DNA of 64,000 nucleotides. Origin: Planctomycetaceae bacterium. Lineage in GTDB: Bacteria; Planctomycetota; UBA1135; GCA-002686595. The DNA is taken from the NCBI GenBank assembly GCA_011525785.1, contig WYBT01000026.1:186001-250000 (forward strand). The letters run 5' to 3'. This document shows positions 9,106-18,017 of the stretch, piece after piece. Below the pieces are notes generated by a model. The model was given only the letters and a program-made list of their open reading frames with translations, was not told the origin of the DNA and made no database searches. A program made the position numbers and the translations under genes. The number at the start of each line of letters is the position of its first letter. Position 1 is the first letter of the stretch.

Positions 9106-11106
9106 ATGCTCCGATTGCTCTCCAAGTTTGCGCTCGCCCTGGGCCTGCTCGCCCCGCTGTGCTCCGCACAGACCAACGTCGGCGGCCCGATCTTCTCCAA
9201 CACGACCTGGACAGCTGCTGGCAGTCCCTATCAGCTCACGTCGTCGATCATCATCGGCGCAGGCGCGACGCTGACGATCCAGCCCGGCGTCGAGGTGCGC
9301 TTCTCGACCAACGGTCGGATCCTGATCGTCGGTGACGCTTCGCTGGGGGCCGGCGCGCTCGTCGCGCGCGGATCCGCCGCGCAGCCGATCCGCTTCACGT
9401 CGACGGCCGGCAACCCCGGCAGCTGGGACGCAATCCTGTTCGCAGACCGCGCCATCGATGCGCAGCTCGATATGAACGGTGATTACCTCTCGGGCTCGAT
9501 CCTCGAGCACTGCATCGTCGAGTTCGGTGGCGGAAGCAGCTCCTATGAAGGCGCTGTGGAGATTCTCAACAGCTCGCCCCTGCTCGTGAACACGGTTGCG
9601 CGCAACAACTCGCGTCGCGGCATTCGCGCCTCGATGGCGGCCGGAAGCACGGGGCCCACGCCGCCGCTCAACATGCGCTCCTGCGAGCTGCGACAGAACG
9701 GGCGCGGCGGGTTCCAGCTCACCTCCGGTTCGGCGCACCGCATCACGGAGTGTCAGTTCGTGCAGAACTTCGGGCCGTCGGGCGTGAGTGGAGTCGGCGC
9801 GTCGTTCAGCAGCGCGAGTGACTTGCGGATCGACATGTGCTCGTTCGTCGACAACAACGGAACCAGCTCGGGGGGAGGGCTGTCCTTGTCGAGCTGTGGC
9901 AACGCACAAATCAGCGCATGCCAAGTCTCCGGGAACGTTGGCAGCACTGGGGCGGGCTTGAACGCGAACTCGTGCTCCGCGATGGTCGTCTCGAGCTCAG
10001 TATTCGAGCTCAACGTTGCGACGTCGACTGGCGGCGGAGCCAACTTGCAGAGCTGCTTCGGACTGGTCGCGACGAACTGTGTCTTCCGAACGAATACAAC
10101 CTCGGTTGGCGGAGGTGCGTTGTTCGCTTCCGGAAGTTCGACGCTCACCGGCTGCACGTTCTCCTCCAACGTTGCAACCAGTGTTGGTGGGGGTCTTTAC
10201 AACCAGTCGTCGAGTCTCGCCTGTGCGACCTGTGTCATCGAGCAGAACGACGCCCAAGACGGTGCGGGGGTCTACGTTGTGAGCGGCGGCAACGTCACGT
10301 TTGGCGACTGCGTGATCGCTGACAACGATGCCTCCAACGACGGCGGCGGCATCTTCTCGAACTCCGCCTTCACGCTCGTCACCTCCACCGTCTCGTGCAA
10401 CTCCGCCGACGACGGCGGCGGGCTCTATCTTCAGGGCAATTCCGCCACCGTGACGATGGCCGGCAACCCCACTACGGGGACCTTCAACACCTTTCAGGGC
10501 AACACGGCGAACCGCGGCGATCAGATCTTCAACGATCGAACCTTCAACGTGAGCGGCGCCAACAATGTCGACGCGGGCTACGTGTGCTGGGGCGCGTCGG
10601 ACCCCAACGCGAACCCCAACGCTCTGTGGGACTTCTTCGACAACTCGACGCTCGGAATCGTCATCGCCTCGAACTTCGCGTCCTGCGCGCCGATCGGCTG
10701 CGGGTGCATGGGCGTGAACTACTGCGTGCTGTCGCCGAACTCTGCTGGTGCGGGCGCGGTCATGGGCTACCTCGGCAGCACCAGCCTCGCGGCCAACGAC
10801 TTCACGTTGACGGTCTCCGCCTGCCCGCCCAACAAGGCCGGGCTGTTCTTCTTCGGCGCGCTGCAGTCGAACCTCCCGTTCGGCGCTGGCGTGCGCTGCG
10901 TCGATGGGCCGCTCCAGCGTCTGTCGCTGCTGACAACGGACGCGAGCGGGAATGCGAGCCTCGACGTTGACCTGACCGCGCCCCCGGCGGCTGGGACCAT
11001 CACGCCGGGCTCGGTGTGGAACTTCCAGTTCTGGTTCCGCGATCCGGGCTTCGGCGGCGCGAACTTCAACCTGTCGGACGGGCTCGAAGTCACGTTCTGT
11101 GACTGA
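9106..11106 (+). CDS. Secreted right-handed beta-helix protein with planctomycete-type C-terminal domain
   Basis: 666 residues. A clear signal peptide (MLRLLSKFALALGLLAPLCSAQ) precedes a parallel beta-helix (about 30-525) built from short repeats with 'GGG', 'C.F..N.A...GGG' and 'C.I..N.A.DGGG' rungs. The last 130 residues or so begin after a GCGCMGVNYC cysteine cluster and form a separate beta-rich domain with SPNSAGAGAVMGYLGS, AANDFTLTVSACP and FQFWFRDP. I associate this module with secreted planctomycete proteins. Related beta-helix proteins bind or cleave polysaccharides, but no catalytic triad is evident and no substrate can be assigned. An in-frame ATG lies further upstream, but the signal peptide fixes the start at 9106. 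It ends just before a strong bidirectional hairpin. Confidence 0.85.
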   Translation: MLRLLSKFALALGLLAPLCSAQTNVGGPIFSNTTWTAAGSPYQLTSSIIIGAGATLTIQPGVEVRFSTNGRILIVGDASLGAGALVARGSAAQPIRFTSTAGNPGSWDAILFADRAIDAQLDMNGDYLSGSILEHCIVEFGGGSSSYEGAVEILNSSPLLVNTVARNNSRRGIRASMAAGSTGPTPPLNMRSCELRQNGRGGFQLTSGSAHRITECQFVQNFGPSGVSGVGASFSSASDLRIDMCSFVDNNGTSSGGGLSLSSCGNAQISACQVSGNVGSTGAGLNANSCSAMVVSSSVFELNVATSTGGGANLQSCFGLVATNCVFRTNTTSVGGGALFASGSSTLTGCTFSSNVATSVGGGLYNQSSSLACATCVIEQNDAQDGAGVYVVSGGNVTFGDCVIADNDASNDGGGIFSNSAFTLVTSTVSCNSADDGGGLYLQGNSATVTMAGNPTTGTFNTFQGNTANRGDQIFNDRTFNVSGANNVDAGYVCWGASDPNANPNALWDFFDNSTLGIVIASNFASCAPIGCGCMGVNYCVLSPNSAGAGAVMGYLGSTSLAANDFTLTVSACPPNKAGLFFFGALQSNLPFGAGVRCVDGPLQRLSLLTTDASGNASLDVDLTAPPAAGTITPGSVWNFQFWFRDPGFGGANFNLSDGLEVTFCD

Positions 11107-11118
11107 GCCGTGAACGAG

Positions 11119-11154
11119 CACGAGCCCGGCCGCGCGTCTGCGGCCGGGTTCGTG
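11119..11154. terminator. Bidirectional hairpin between convergent genes
   Basis: Two 15-base arms (11119-11133 and 11140-11154) pair with a single G-T wobble around a 6-base loop. The element fills the 52-bp gap between the beta-helix gene stop and the stop of the minus-strand DinB-like gene. It has no long T tract on either side, so it is a terminator candidate by position and stability rather than by the full intrinsic pattern. Confidence 0.65.
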
Positions 11155-11158
11155 CGAA

Positions 11159-11884
11159 TCAGCTTTCGACGCCGGGCGGAGTGCGCAGCTCGAGCGCCTC
11201 GTCGGCGCGCTTGCGCCAGTTCCAAAGCTCGTAGCCCTGCGCCTGCGGCAGCGGCTTGCCGAGCAGGCGCGCGAGCATGCAGATCTGGCCGCGGTGGTGC
11301 GCTTCGTGGGCGATGGCGTAGGCGACGAAGCCGACGACATCAGGCTTGAAGTCGGGGACGTGGCCGCCGGAGGCGAGCCCGGCGCGGATGAGTTCGACGA
11401 CGGCGGCCGAACTCGCGCGCAGCGCCTCGCGCATCTCGTCCTGGGTCACGCTCTCGCGGTCGACCTTGGCCGGCGCTTCGAAAGGTTCGCCGCGGCGCTC
11501 GAGCCACAGGCAGCGCACGTTGTGGATGTGCGCGAACACGCCGCGGATCACGCGGCCCTTGCCCACGGGAGCTTCGAGCTCCCAGATCGAGGGGTCGAGC
11601 TGCTCGAGCAAGTACTGGTGGATGCGCTCGCTGGTCTCGAAGGCGTGCACGAGCGCTTCGCCGAGGTCGACCGGCTGCTTGCCGCGCGCTTTGGATTGCT
11701 TGGCCGCCGGCGCGACGGGCATCGACGGAGGCGCGGGCGGTGCTTCGTCGCTCGACGGCTCGGCTTCGCCCGCGCGCTTGCGCTTGGGGCTCGCGCTGGA
11801 CTTGGACTTGTCGCCGGACTTCTCGGCGGCGGCGCTGCGCGCGGCCGGCTTGGAGTCGCTCTTCTTGCTGCTCGATTTGCTCAT
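11159..11884 (-). CDS. DinB-family protein with Lys/Ser/Ala-rich N-terminal tail
   Basis: 241 residues from the ATG at 11882-11884. The first 75 residues or so are low complexity, rich in Lys, Ser, Ala, Glu and Pro, and probably disordered and strongly basic at the start. The rest is a DinB/YfiT-type four-helix bundle. The family's metal-binding histidines are visible in ETSERIHQYLLE, in AHIHNVRCLWLERR and in the terminal HEAHHRGQICMLARLLG motif. DinB-like proteins include metal-dependent thiol transferases; the substrate here is unknown. The conserved body would need no tail, so the tail is the odd part. Convergent with the beta-helix gene and divergent from the TIGR00300-type gene. Confidence 0.82.
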   Translation of the reverse strand: MSKSSSKKSDSKPAARSAAAEKSGDKSKSSASPKRKRAGEAEPSSDEAPPAPPSMPVAPAAKQSKARGKQPVDLGEALVHAFETSERIHQYLLEQLDPSIWELEAPVGKGRVIRGVFAHIHNVRCLWLERRGEPFEAPAKVDRESVTQDEMREALRASSAAVVELIRAGLASGGHVPDFKPDVVGFVAYAIAHEAHHRGQICMLARLLGKPLPQAQGYELWNWRKRADEALELRTPPGVES

Positions 11885-12025
11885 GGACGGTTCGCTTCGC
11901 GCGCGCTCGCTCCAACGAGGACGGCGCGGGGCCAAGGCTAAGATCCGCGCGCTCGACAAGCACGAACCGACTCTCCGCGCAGGCTGCGTTGCTGGCGCGC
12001 GAGGCACATCCACACGCCGCACGCC

Positions 12026-13246
12026 ATGGTCGCCGAAACCGTTTCGCTCGAAGGTCACCTGATCGACTCCGACATCCTGCGCAAGGCCTTTGCGCGCATC
12101 GTCGAGGGCGGCGGCGAGTTCGAGGTGCTCGAGGCGCGCATCGGCGCCACGAACGAGGACACGTCGTTCGCGCGTCTCGCGGTGAGCGCGTCCACACCGG
12201 AGAAGCTGGACGGCATCCTCGAAGGCTTGCGCTACCTGGGCGCGTCGGCGCAGGTGAGCGACGCCCGCACGGCGCCGGCGGAGGCGGACGGGATCCTGCC
12301 CGACGAGTTCTACTCGAGCACGAACTTCGCGACCTTCGTGCGCTTGAACGGCGTGTGGAGCGAGGTGCGTTCGCAGAAGATGGACTGCGCGGTGGTGGTG
12401 CGCGACGGTGCTCCGCAGTGCGTGAAGCAGCGGCTCGTGCGCGCGGGCGAGCCGGTGGTGCTGCGCGGCGCGGGCATCCGCGTGAAGCCGCCCGAGCGCA
12501 GTCGCTCGTACTCGGTCTTCGGCTTCATGTCGAACGACGTGTCCGCGGAGGTGAACAAGACCGTGGCCATCGCGGGCGTCGCGCGCGAGCTGCGCCGCAC
12601 GCGCGAGGCGGGCCAGCGCATCGTGCTGGTGCCCGGACCCGCGGTTGTGCACTCCGGCGGAGATCGCGCACTGGCGCGGCTGGTGCAGGCCGGGTGGGTC
12701 GACGTCGTGCTCTCGGGCAACGCCTTCGCGGTGCACGACCTCGAGAAGGCGATCCTGCGCACGAGCCTGGGCGTGTGCCAGATGAGCGGGCGCGCAGTCG
12801 AAGGCGGCAGTCGCAACCATCTGTTCGCGATCAACGCCGTGAATCGCGCCGGCGGCGTGCGCGGCGCGGTGGAGAGCGGCCTGGTCCGCTCTGGCGTGAT
12901 GTACGAGCTGGTGCGGCGCGGCACGCCGTTCGTGCTGGCCGGCTCGATTCGCGACGACGGGCCGTTGAAGGACGTGATCACCGACACGCTGGCCGCGCAG
13001 ATGGCCTATGCGCAGGCGCTCGAAGGGGCCGGCATGTGCTTGATGCTCGCCTCTGCGCTGCACTCGATCGCGGTGGGCAACCTCTTGCCCGCGAGCGTCC
13101 GCACGGTGTGCGTCGACATGACCGAGGCGCTGCCGGTCAAGCTCTCCAACCGCGGCACGCTGCACGCCGTGGGGCTGGTGACCGACGTGGGCTACTTCCT
13201 CGAGCGGCTCGAGGCGGAACTCGCCGGCAGCGCGCCCGCGCACTGA
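12026..13246 (+). CDS. TIGR00300-type LOR/SDH-domain protein, ornithine cyclodeaminase-like
   Basis: 406 residues. The N-terminal 100 residues (MVAETVSLEGHLIDSDILRK, with FEVLEARIGATNEDTSFARL) match the LOR/SDH bifunctional enzyme conserved domain. The C-terminal part has the GPAVVHSGGDRALARLV and VVLSGNAFAVHDLEKAI segments, then RAVEGGSRNHLFAIN, VLAGSIRDDGPLKDV and DMTEALPVKLSNRGT, typical of the TIGR00300 family. Members include the archaeal ornithine cyclodeaminase (ornithine to proline plus ammonia, NAD-dependent) and the C-terminal half of cyanobacterial arginine-degrading enzymes. The stand-alone form seen here has the archaeal layout. The exact substrate is inferred from the family, not visible. 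No arginine or proline genes flank it. Confidence 0.85.
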   Translation: MVAETVSLEGHLIDSDILRKAFARIVEGGGEFEVLEARIGATNEDTSFARLAVSASTPEKLDGILEGLRYLGASAQVSDARTAPAEADGILPDEFYSSTNFATFVRLNGVWSEVRSQKMDCAVVVRDGAPQCVKQRLVRAGEPVVLRGAGIRVKPPERSRSYSVFGFMSNDVSAEVNKTVAIAGVARELRRTREAGQRIVLVPGPAVVHSGGDRALARLVQAGWVDVVLSGNAFAVHDLEKAILRTSLGVCQMSGRAVEGGSRNHLFAINAVNRAGGVRGAVESGLVRSGVMYELVRRGTPFVLAGSIRDDGPLKDVITDTLAAQMAYAQALEGAGMCLMLASALHSIAVGNLLPASVRTVCVDMTEALPVKLSNRGTLHAVGLVTDVGYFLERLEAELAGSAPAH

Positions 13247-13354
13247 CCCCGGCGAGCCAGGGCTGGGACCGCTCGAGGTGCGGCTCGAGGTCCCGGCTCA
13301 AGCGCGCGCGCAGGCGGGCCGATCCCCGACGCAACCCGTCCCACAGGATCCTCC

Positions 13355-14119
13355 ATGCGTCATCGCGCGTCGTTCGCCCGTTCCCTGTCTGCTTCCCTGC
13401 TCGCCGCCGCCGCAGTGCTGACAGGCGCCAGCTGCGTGGCGCCCCAGAACGCCGCGCGCCCCGCGCTCAGTCCGCTCGGCGACTCCAGGCCGATCGAGGC
13501 CACGCTGCCGCTGCGGGATGAGCCCGCGCCCAAGTACTACGCCGAGCGCGGGTTCTTCGTCGGCGCGATGGGGGTCGCCACCACGCTCTCCAATAGCGAT
13601 TTCGACGGGAATTCCGGCCTGATCGACCCGGTGAGCGGTCTGACGATCGTGCTGCCCGAACTCGACCCGGGCGTGGGCTGGGGTCTGACGATCGGCTACC
13701 GCGGCAAGCGCAATTCGGTGCAGTTCACCTACGCGGTGTCGGACCACGACGACGACTTCCAGGGCACGTCCTTCGAAGACGAGTTCAAGAACTACAGCCT
13801 GGACTTCAAGCACTACTGGAACGTCGACGGCTCGCTGCAGCCCTTCGTGCTGCTCGGCATCAGCGTGCCGCGCGTGATCATCGAGAACGGCGGGACGCTC
13901 GGCGCCACGTCGGGCGACGCCGCCATCCAGGGCCTGGGAGCGAACCTGGGCGGCGGGGCTGCGCTGTACCTCACGCCGCATCTCGCGCTGTTCGGCGAGG
14001 CGTACTACCGCTGGGCCGAGTTCGACCGCGCCAGCTCGCTCGGCGTCCACCGCGACATCAAGGGCCACCTCGATGCGTCGGGCCTCGGGCTGCGCGCGGG
14101 CTTGACCTACACCTTCTGA
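13355..14119 (+). CDS. Outer-membrane beta-barrel protein, possible lipoprotein
   Basis: 254 residues. The signal region ends in LTGASC near residues 22-27, which fits a lipobox, so the mature N-terminus may be lipidated. After a 35-residue linker there is a small barrel of eight or so beta strands: GFFVGAMGVATTL, GWGLTIGYRG, SVQFTYAVSDHDDDF, YSLDFKHYWNV, FVLLGISVP, ALYLTPHLALFGEAYYR and the terminal LGLRAGLTYTF. It ends in phenylalanine as outer-membrane barrels do. This matches the OmpA/OmpW-like porin family in general shape only; the function is unknown. It stands alone between the TIGR00300-type gene and the oxidase operon. Confidence 0.75.
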   Translation: MRHRASFARSLSASLLAAAAVLTGASCVAPQNAARPALSPLGDSRPIEATLPLRDEPAPKYYAERGFFVGAMGVATTLSNSDFDGNSGLIDPVSGLTIVLPELDPGVGWGLTIGYRGKRNSVQFTYAVSDHDDDFQGTSFEDEFKNYSLDFKHYWNVDGSLQPFVLLGISVPRVIIENGGTLGATSGDAAIQGLGANLGGGAALYLTPHLALFGEAYYRWAEFDRASSLGVHRDIKGHLDASGLGLRAGLTYTF

Positions 14120-14269
14120 CGCGCCGGTCGGCTCGCGCGGAGTTTCACTCTCGCGAATACGCACTCCGCCGCACGTCCTTACGCAGCTGAGCCCTTCAGC
14201 GGCGGCTGCTCCGCACTCCTAGTTTGGCGCCCCTCGCCGCGACCTCTCGTCGCGCGCGCCCCAACTAGG

Positions 14270-15334
14270 ATGCAAGCACCCAAACGACCCTTCGGCGGGG
14301 CCGCCGTGACGCGCAGACGTCGCGGCAGCGCCGCGTTTTCCGGTCTCCTGTGGATTTTCGGCATCGCGCTGATCGCGGCGCCGTTCCTGCGCGAGCGCGA
14401 CAACATCGGCAGCTACGCGGGCGACTTCACGCGAACGTCCGAGAAGGACGTGCCCTTCGCCGAGGACCTCGCCAACTACGAGAAGGACTTCGGCGCCGGT
14501 CTGGCTGCGGCGATCGCCTCTTCCAGCGAGGAGTACTTCGGCCTCGAGTCGCCCTGGTTGCGCGACACGGGGGCGGTGGACTTCTTCCGCATCCCCAGCG
14601 GGCGGCTCAACTACCAGATCCACTGCGTCGGCTGCCACGCGGAGACGGGCGATGGAGGCGGGCCGGCCGCGCGCTACCTCAATCCGCGGCCGCGCAACTT
14701 CCGCAAGGGCCTGTTCAAGTTCACCAGCACGGACGCGTCCTCGCGCCCGCAGCGGCGTGACCTGTTCCAGACCATCACGCGCGGACTCGCGGGCTCGTCC
14801 ATGCCCGAGTTCCGCCTGGTCAACGACGAGAAGCGCTGGGACCTGGTCGAGTACGTGCGCTGGCTCTCGATGAAGGGCGAATTCGAGCAGCTGATGCTCG
14901 ACGACGCCTACGAGAACGAGGAGATCCCCGACGCCAAGGAGATCGCCGACATCATCATCAAGCGCTGGCACCCGGCGAATCTGCGCACGATCTACCCCGG
15001 TGTCGCTGAGACGCCCAAGGATCAGGCCTCGATCGATCGCGGCCGCGCGCTGTTCAACGACTCGAACAAGGGCACGTGCTCCACCTGCCACGGGCCGGAA
15101 GGCCGCGGCGACGGGCCGACCGCGGACAAGTACCTGGACGACTGGGGTTATCCGATTCGGCCCCGCGACTTGACCGCTGGCACGTTCCGCGCGGGCGCTG
15201 AGGGCGCCGATCTCTACCGGACCATCGCCGCGGGCATCAAAGGCACGCCCATGGGGTCGTTCGAAGGCGCGTTGTCGCCCGAGGAGATCTGGGACCTCGT
15301 CCACTTCATTCAATCGCTCTCGGAGAAGAGGTAA
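14270..15334 (+). CDS. Membrane-anchored diheme cytochrome c (CcoP-like role)
   Basis: 354 residues. A single N-terminal membrane anchor (about 24-40) precedes two heme c sites: CVGCH at 119-123 and CSTCH at 270-274. The MPEF and PMGS segments supply candidate axial Met residues. Two cytochrome c domains on one anchor is the layout of CcoP, and the gene lies 6 bp upstream of ccoN, so it most likely feeds electrons into the cbb3 oxidase. The gene order (this gene, then N, then O) is unlike the common N-O-Q-P. The GTG at 14306 is an alternative start, preceded by a G-rich stretch and placed closer to the anchor. First gene of a run of eight plus-strand genes. Confidence 0.88.
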   Translation: MQAPKRPFGGAAVTRRRRGSAAFSGLLWIFGIALIAAPFLRERDNIGSYAGDFTRTSEKDVPFAEDLANYEKDFGAGLAAAIASSSEEYFGLESPWLRDTGAVDFFRIPSGRLNYQIHCVGCHAETGDGGGPAARYLNPRPRNFRKGLFKFTSTDASSRPQRRDLFQTITRGLAGSSMPEFRLVNDEKRWDLVEYVRWLSMKGEFEQLMLDDAYENEEIPDAKEIADIIIKRWHPANLRTIYPGVAETPKDQASIDRGRALFNDSNKGTCSTCHGPEGRGDGPTADKYLDDWGYPIRPRDLTAGTFRAGAEGADLYRTIAAGIKGTPMGSFEGALSPEEIWDLVHFIQSLSEKR

Positions 15335-15340
15335 ATCGCT

Positions 15341-16786
15341 GTGAACGCTGCCGCTGCCATCTCGGGGGTTCACGGCGAATCCCTGGTCAACTACAAGCTC
15401 ATCAAGGCGCACCTGTTCGCGGGCGCCGTGTTCCTGGTGGTCAGCATGGTCGCTGGCTACCTGTACTCACTGCAGTTCCTCGGGTTCTTCCCGCTGCAGG
15501 ACAGTTGGACCCACTCGCCGGGGCACTTCCGACTGCTGCACACCAACATGGCGGCCTACGGCTGGCTGGTGAATGGGTTCACCGCGATGCTGTACTACGT
15601 CGTACCGCGCCTGACCGGAAAGAAGGTGCTGAGCGACGGGCTGGGAACGCTGATCTTCTGGGCCTGGCAGTTGATCCTGGTGCTGGCGATCGGCGGCTAC
15701 ATGACCGACAAGGCGCAGGCCATCGAGTGGGGCGAGACGCCCACCGGATTCCGGCCCGGCACGTTCGAAATGAACTATGTGCCCGTCGACGCACTCGTGG
15801 TGGTCGGCGCGGTGCTGGTGATCGTTCAGTTCATGGTCCCGCTGTTCAAAGCGCGTGAGCAGCGATTCTACGTCACGCTGTGGTACGTGACCGCTGGTCT
15901 GGTCTGGCTCGCGCTGACCTACTTGATGGGCAACATCATGCCCGAGTGGATGCTGCCCGGCGCCGCCGGCGCGGCCGTCACGGGCCTGTTCATCCACGAC
16001 CTCGTCGGTCTGTACGTGACCCCGATGGGCTGGGGGATGATGTACTTCTTCGTCCCGCTGATCCTGCGCAAGCCGATCTGGAGCCACTCACTCTCGGTGA
16101 TCGGCTTCTGGGCGCTGGCCTTCTTCTATCCGCTGGGCGGAGTGCACCACTTCCTGATCTCGCCGATCCCCGACTACGTCGAGTTCGGCGCCATCACGAC
16201 CACGATCGCCATCGAAGTGGTCGTCACGACAGTGGTGGTGAACTTCTTCATGACCCTGCGCGGCAAGTGGAGCGCCCTGCGCTCGAGCATGGCGATCCGC
16301 TGGTTCTACGTCGGCGCGGTGTTCTACTTCATCACCTGTCTGCAGTGCGCCTTCCAGGTCACCTGGATGTTCCAGAAGGTGATCCACTTCACCGACTGGG
16401 TCGTGGGTCACGCGCACTTGATCATGTTCGGGGTCTTCACGTTCTGGCTGTTCGGCGTGATCGAGTGGCTGTGGCCGCGCGTGTGTCGCCGCAACTGGTA
16501 CTCGCAGTCCCTGCGCGCGTGGCACTTCTGGATGTGGTCGGTGGGCGTGCTGATCATGTTCTTCGACCTGATGATCGCCGGTCTGGTCCACGGCTTCATG
16601 CAGCGCGACCTCAACGACTGGTCCGACATCCTGCGCATGTCCGAGCCGTTCTGGTGGGTGCGCACGTTCAGCGGCGCGATGATCCTGATCGGCCTGTTCT
16701 GCGTGCTCTACAACATGTACATGACCGCCAAGGCCGGCGAGGCCTACGAGGAAGAGAAGCACCTCGTTCCCGTGACGGCCGACTAG
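15341..16786 (+). CDS. ccoN: cbb3-type cytochrome c oxidase subunit I
   Basis: 481 residues, GTG start at 15341. This is the catalytic heme-copper subunit with about 12 transmembrane helices. Metal ligands are visible: H67 in RLLHTNMAAYGW for the low-spin heme, H219 in FIHDLVGLYVTP and the H269-H270 pair in GGVHHFLISPIPDY for CuB, and H357/H359 in VVGHAHLIMFG for the hemes. The HDLVGLYVTPMGWG and SPIPDY motifs mark the cbb3 (C-type) class rather than the A or B types. It reduces oxygen to water at high affinity. It sits between the diheme cytochrome and ccoO. Confidence 0.95.
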   Translation: MNAAAAISGVHGESLVNYKLIKAHLFAGAVFLVVSMVAGYLYSLQFLGFFPLQDSWTHSPGHFRLLHTNMAAYGWLVNGFTAMLYYVVPRLTGKKVLSDGLGTLIFWAWQLILVLAIGGYMTDKAQAIEWGETPTGFRPGTFEMNYVPVDALVVVGAVLVIVQFMVPLFKAREQRFYVTLWYVTAGLVWLALTYLMGNIMPEWMLPGAAGAAVTGLFIHDLVGLYVTPMGWGMMYFFVPLILRKPIWSHSLSVIGFWALAFFYPLGGVHHFLISPIPDYVEFGAITTTIAIEVVVTTVVVNFFMTLRGKWSALRSSMAIRWFYVGAVFYFITCLQCAFQVTWMFQKVIHFTDWVVGHAHLIMFGVFTFWLFGVIEWLWPRVCRRNWYSQSLRAWHFWMWSVGVLIMFFDLMIAGLVHGFMQRDLNDWSDILRMSEPFWWVRTFSGAMILIGLFCVLYNMYMTAKAGEAYEEEKHLVPVTAD

Positions 16787-16807
16787 CGCCGAAAGAACCC
16801 CAACACC

Positions 16808-17434
16808 ATGGAACGTTTCTCAACCCTCGTGTTCGTGGCGGGAATCGGCTGCTTCGCGGTGGCCTTCCTGCTGTCGATGATCTTCCCGTGGATGAGCCTG
16901 TACAGCTACCACGGCATGGACTTCCAGACGATCGACAAGCTGGCCGAGAAGCCCAGTGTCGAGTTCGTCGAGCTCTCGAAGAAGTTCCCCGAGAGCTTCA
17001 AGCAGCACTACGGCGAGGTCTCGCCCGCCAGCTACGCCGAAGCGCTGCAACTGGGGCGCGACGTGTACGTCGGGCAAGCCTGCTGGCACTGCCACAGCCA
17101 ATACGTGCGCGTGGTCTCCAATGAGCACGTGCGCTGGGGGCCGCCCTCGTCGGCCCAGGAGTACCAAAATGCGCTCAACCAGCCGCACTTGTGGGGCACG
17201 CGGCGCGTGGGCCCCGACCTGGCGCGCGAAGGCGGCAAGAAGTCGAACGACTGGCACATCGCGCACTTCATGAACCCCAAGAGCGTCGTGCCGCACTCGG
17301 TCATGCCCGCCTACCCCTTCTACTTCGACGAGAAGGGCGTGCCCGACAAGAAGGGCATCGCGCTGGTCACGTACCTGCAGTGGCTGGGCACCGTTCAAGC
17401 CGGGATCCCCGTGGCGGAGCGCATCACCCCCTGA
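16808..17434 (+). CDS. ccoO: cbb3-type cytochrome c oxidase monoheme subunit II
   Basis: 208 residues. An N-terminal membrane anchor (about 7-29) is followed by a periplasmic cytochrome c domain with CWHCH at 92-96, the SQYVR extension typical of CcoO, and WGTRRVGPDL. The segment SVMPAYPFYF supplies the axial Met. It carries electrons from the diheme subunit to CcoN. It follows ccoN by 21 bp. Confidence 0.95.
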   Translation: MERFSTLVFVAGIGCFAVAFLLSMIFPWMSLYSYHGMDFQTIDKLAEKPSVEFVELSKKFPESFKQHYGEVSPASYAEALQLGRDVYVGQACWHCHSQYVRVVSNEHVRWGPPSSAQEYQNALNQPHLWGTRRVGPDLAREGGKKSNDWHIAHFMNPKSVVPHSVMPAYPFYFDEKGVPDKKGIALVTYLQWLGTVQAGIPVAERITP

Positions 17435-17483
17435 GGCGCCCGCGAACGAGCGACGCCGCTCTCAACCCCAACGCAATCCATCC

Positions 17484-17822
17484 ATGAGTGGACAATCAAC
17501 CAACACCCCCGCCCGCGGCGAACGTTTCCGTTGGCGCGCGACGCACATCTTCTTCACGACGGTGTGCCTGATCGCTGGCGGGATGTTCTTCTTCAAGCTC
17601 CACGAGTTCCTCCGCACCATCAAGAAGGATGAACTCGCCGGCTTCGCCTTCGACCCGATCCTGACCTACGGTTTCGTGGCGTTGGGCTTCTTCTTCCTGC
17701 TCGTGTGGGCTTTCATGACCGGTCAGTTCAAGGACATCGAGAAGACCAAACACGAAATGATCGAGCGCGTGCTGCAACAGGAGCGCGACGAAGGCCTGAG
17801 CATTTCGGAGGAGACGCTGTGA
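17484..17822 (+). CDS. Small two-helix membrane protein of the cbb3 operon
   Basis: 112 residues with two transmembrane helices (about 25-46 and 57-80) and a charged C-terminal helix ending in EETL. Position and size suggest a CcoQ-like or other accessory subunit of the oxidase, but the sequence does not match CcoQ by any motif I can see. Its stop codon overlaps the next gene's GTG start in a GTGA arrangement, which implies translational coupling. Confidence 0.75.
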   Translation: MSGQSTNTPARGERFRWRATHIFFTTVCLIAGGMFFFKLHEFLRTIKKDELAGFAFDPILTYGFVALGFFFLLVWAFMTGQFKDIEKTKHEMIERVLQQERDEGLSISEETL

Positions 17823-18013
17823 GCGAGCAAGTCGAGCCGCGCGACGCCGAGAAGTTCCACCCCGGCTACGGGCACGGCGGCGTGCCCTGGTACCTGCTGT
17901 TGGGCTATCTGGCGTTCTTGGTCTTCTTCACCTGGTATTCGCTCGAATTCCAGTTGCCCGACTACCTCGAAAAGGGACCGGTCAAGCCCGCCGAGTCGGC
18001 GGCGACCAAGTAG
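17819..18013 (+). CDS. Tiny single-helix membrane protein of the cbb3 operon
   Basis: 64 residues starting at the GTG 17819-17821, which overlaps the preceding stop by 4 bases. One transmembrane helix (about 25-45) is preceded by HPGYGHGGVPWY. Single-helix proteins of this size in cco operons are often CcoQ or CcoH-like subunits. The Gly/His/Pro-rich stretch just before the helix is the only distinctive feature. The function is inferred from position only. The next gene begins 4 bp after its stop. Confidence 0.7.
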   Translation: MSEQVEPRDAEKFHPGYGHGGVPWYLLLGYLAFLVFFTWYSLEFQLPDYLEKGPVKPAESAATK

Positions 18014-18017
18014 TTTC

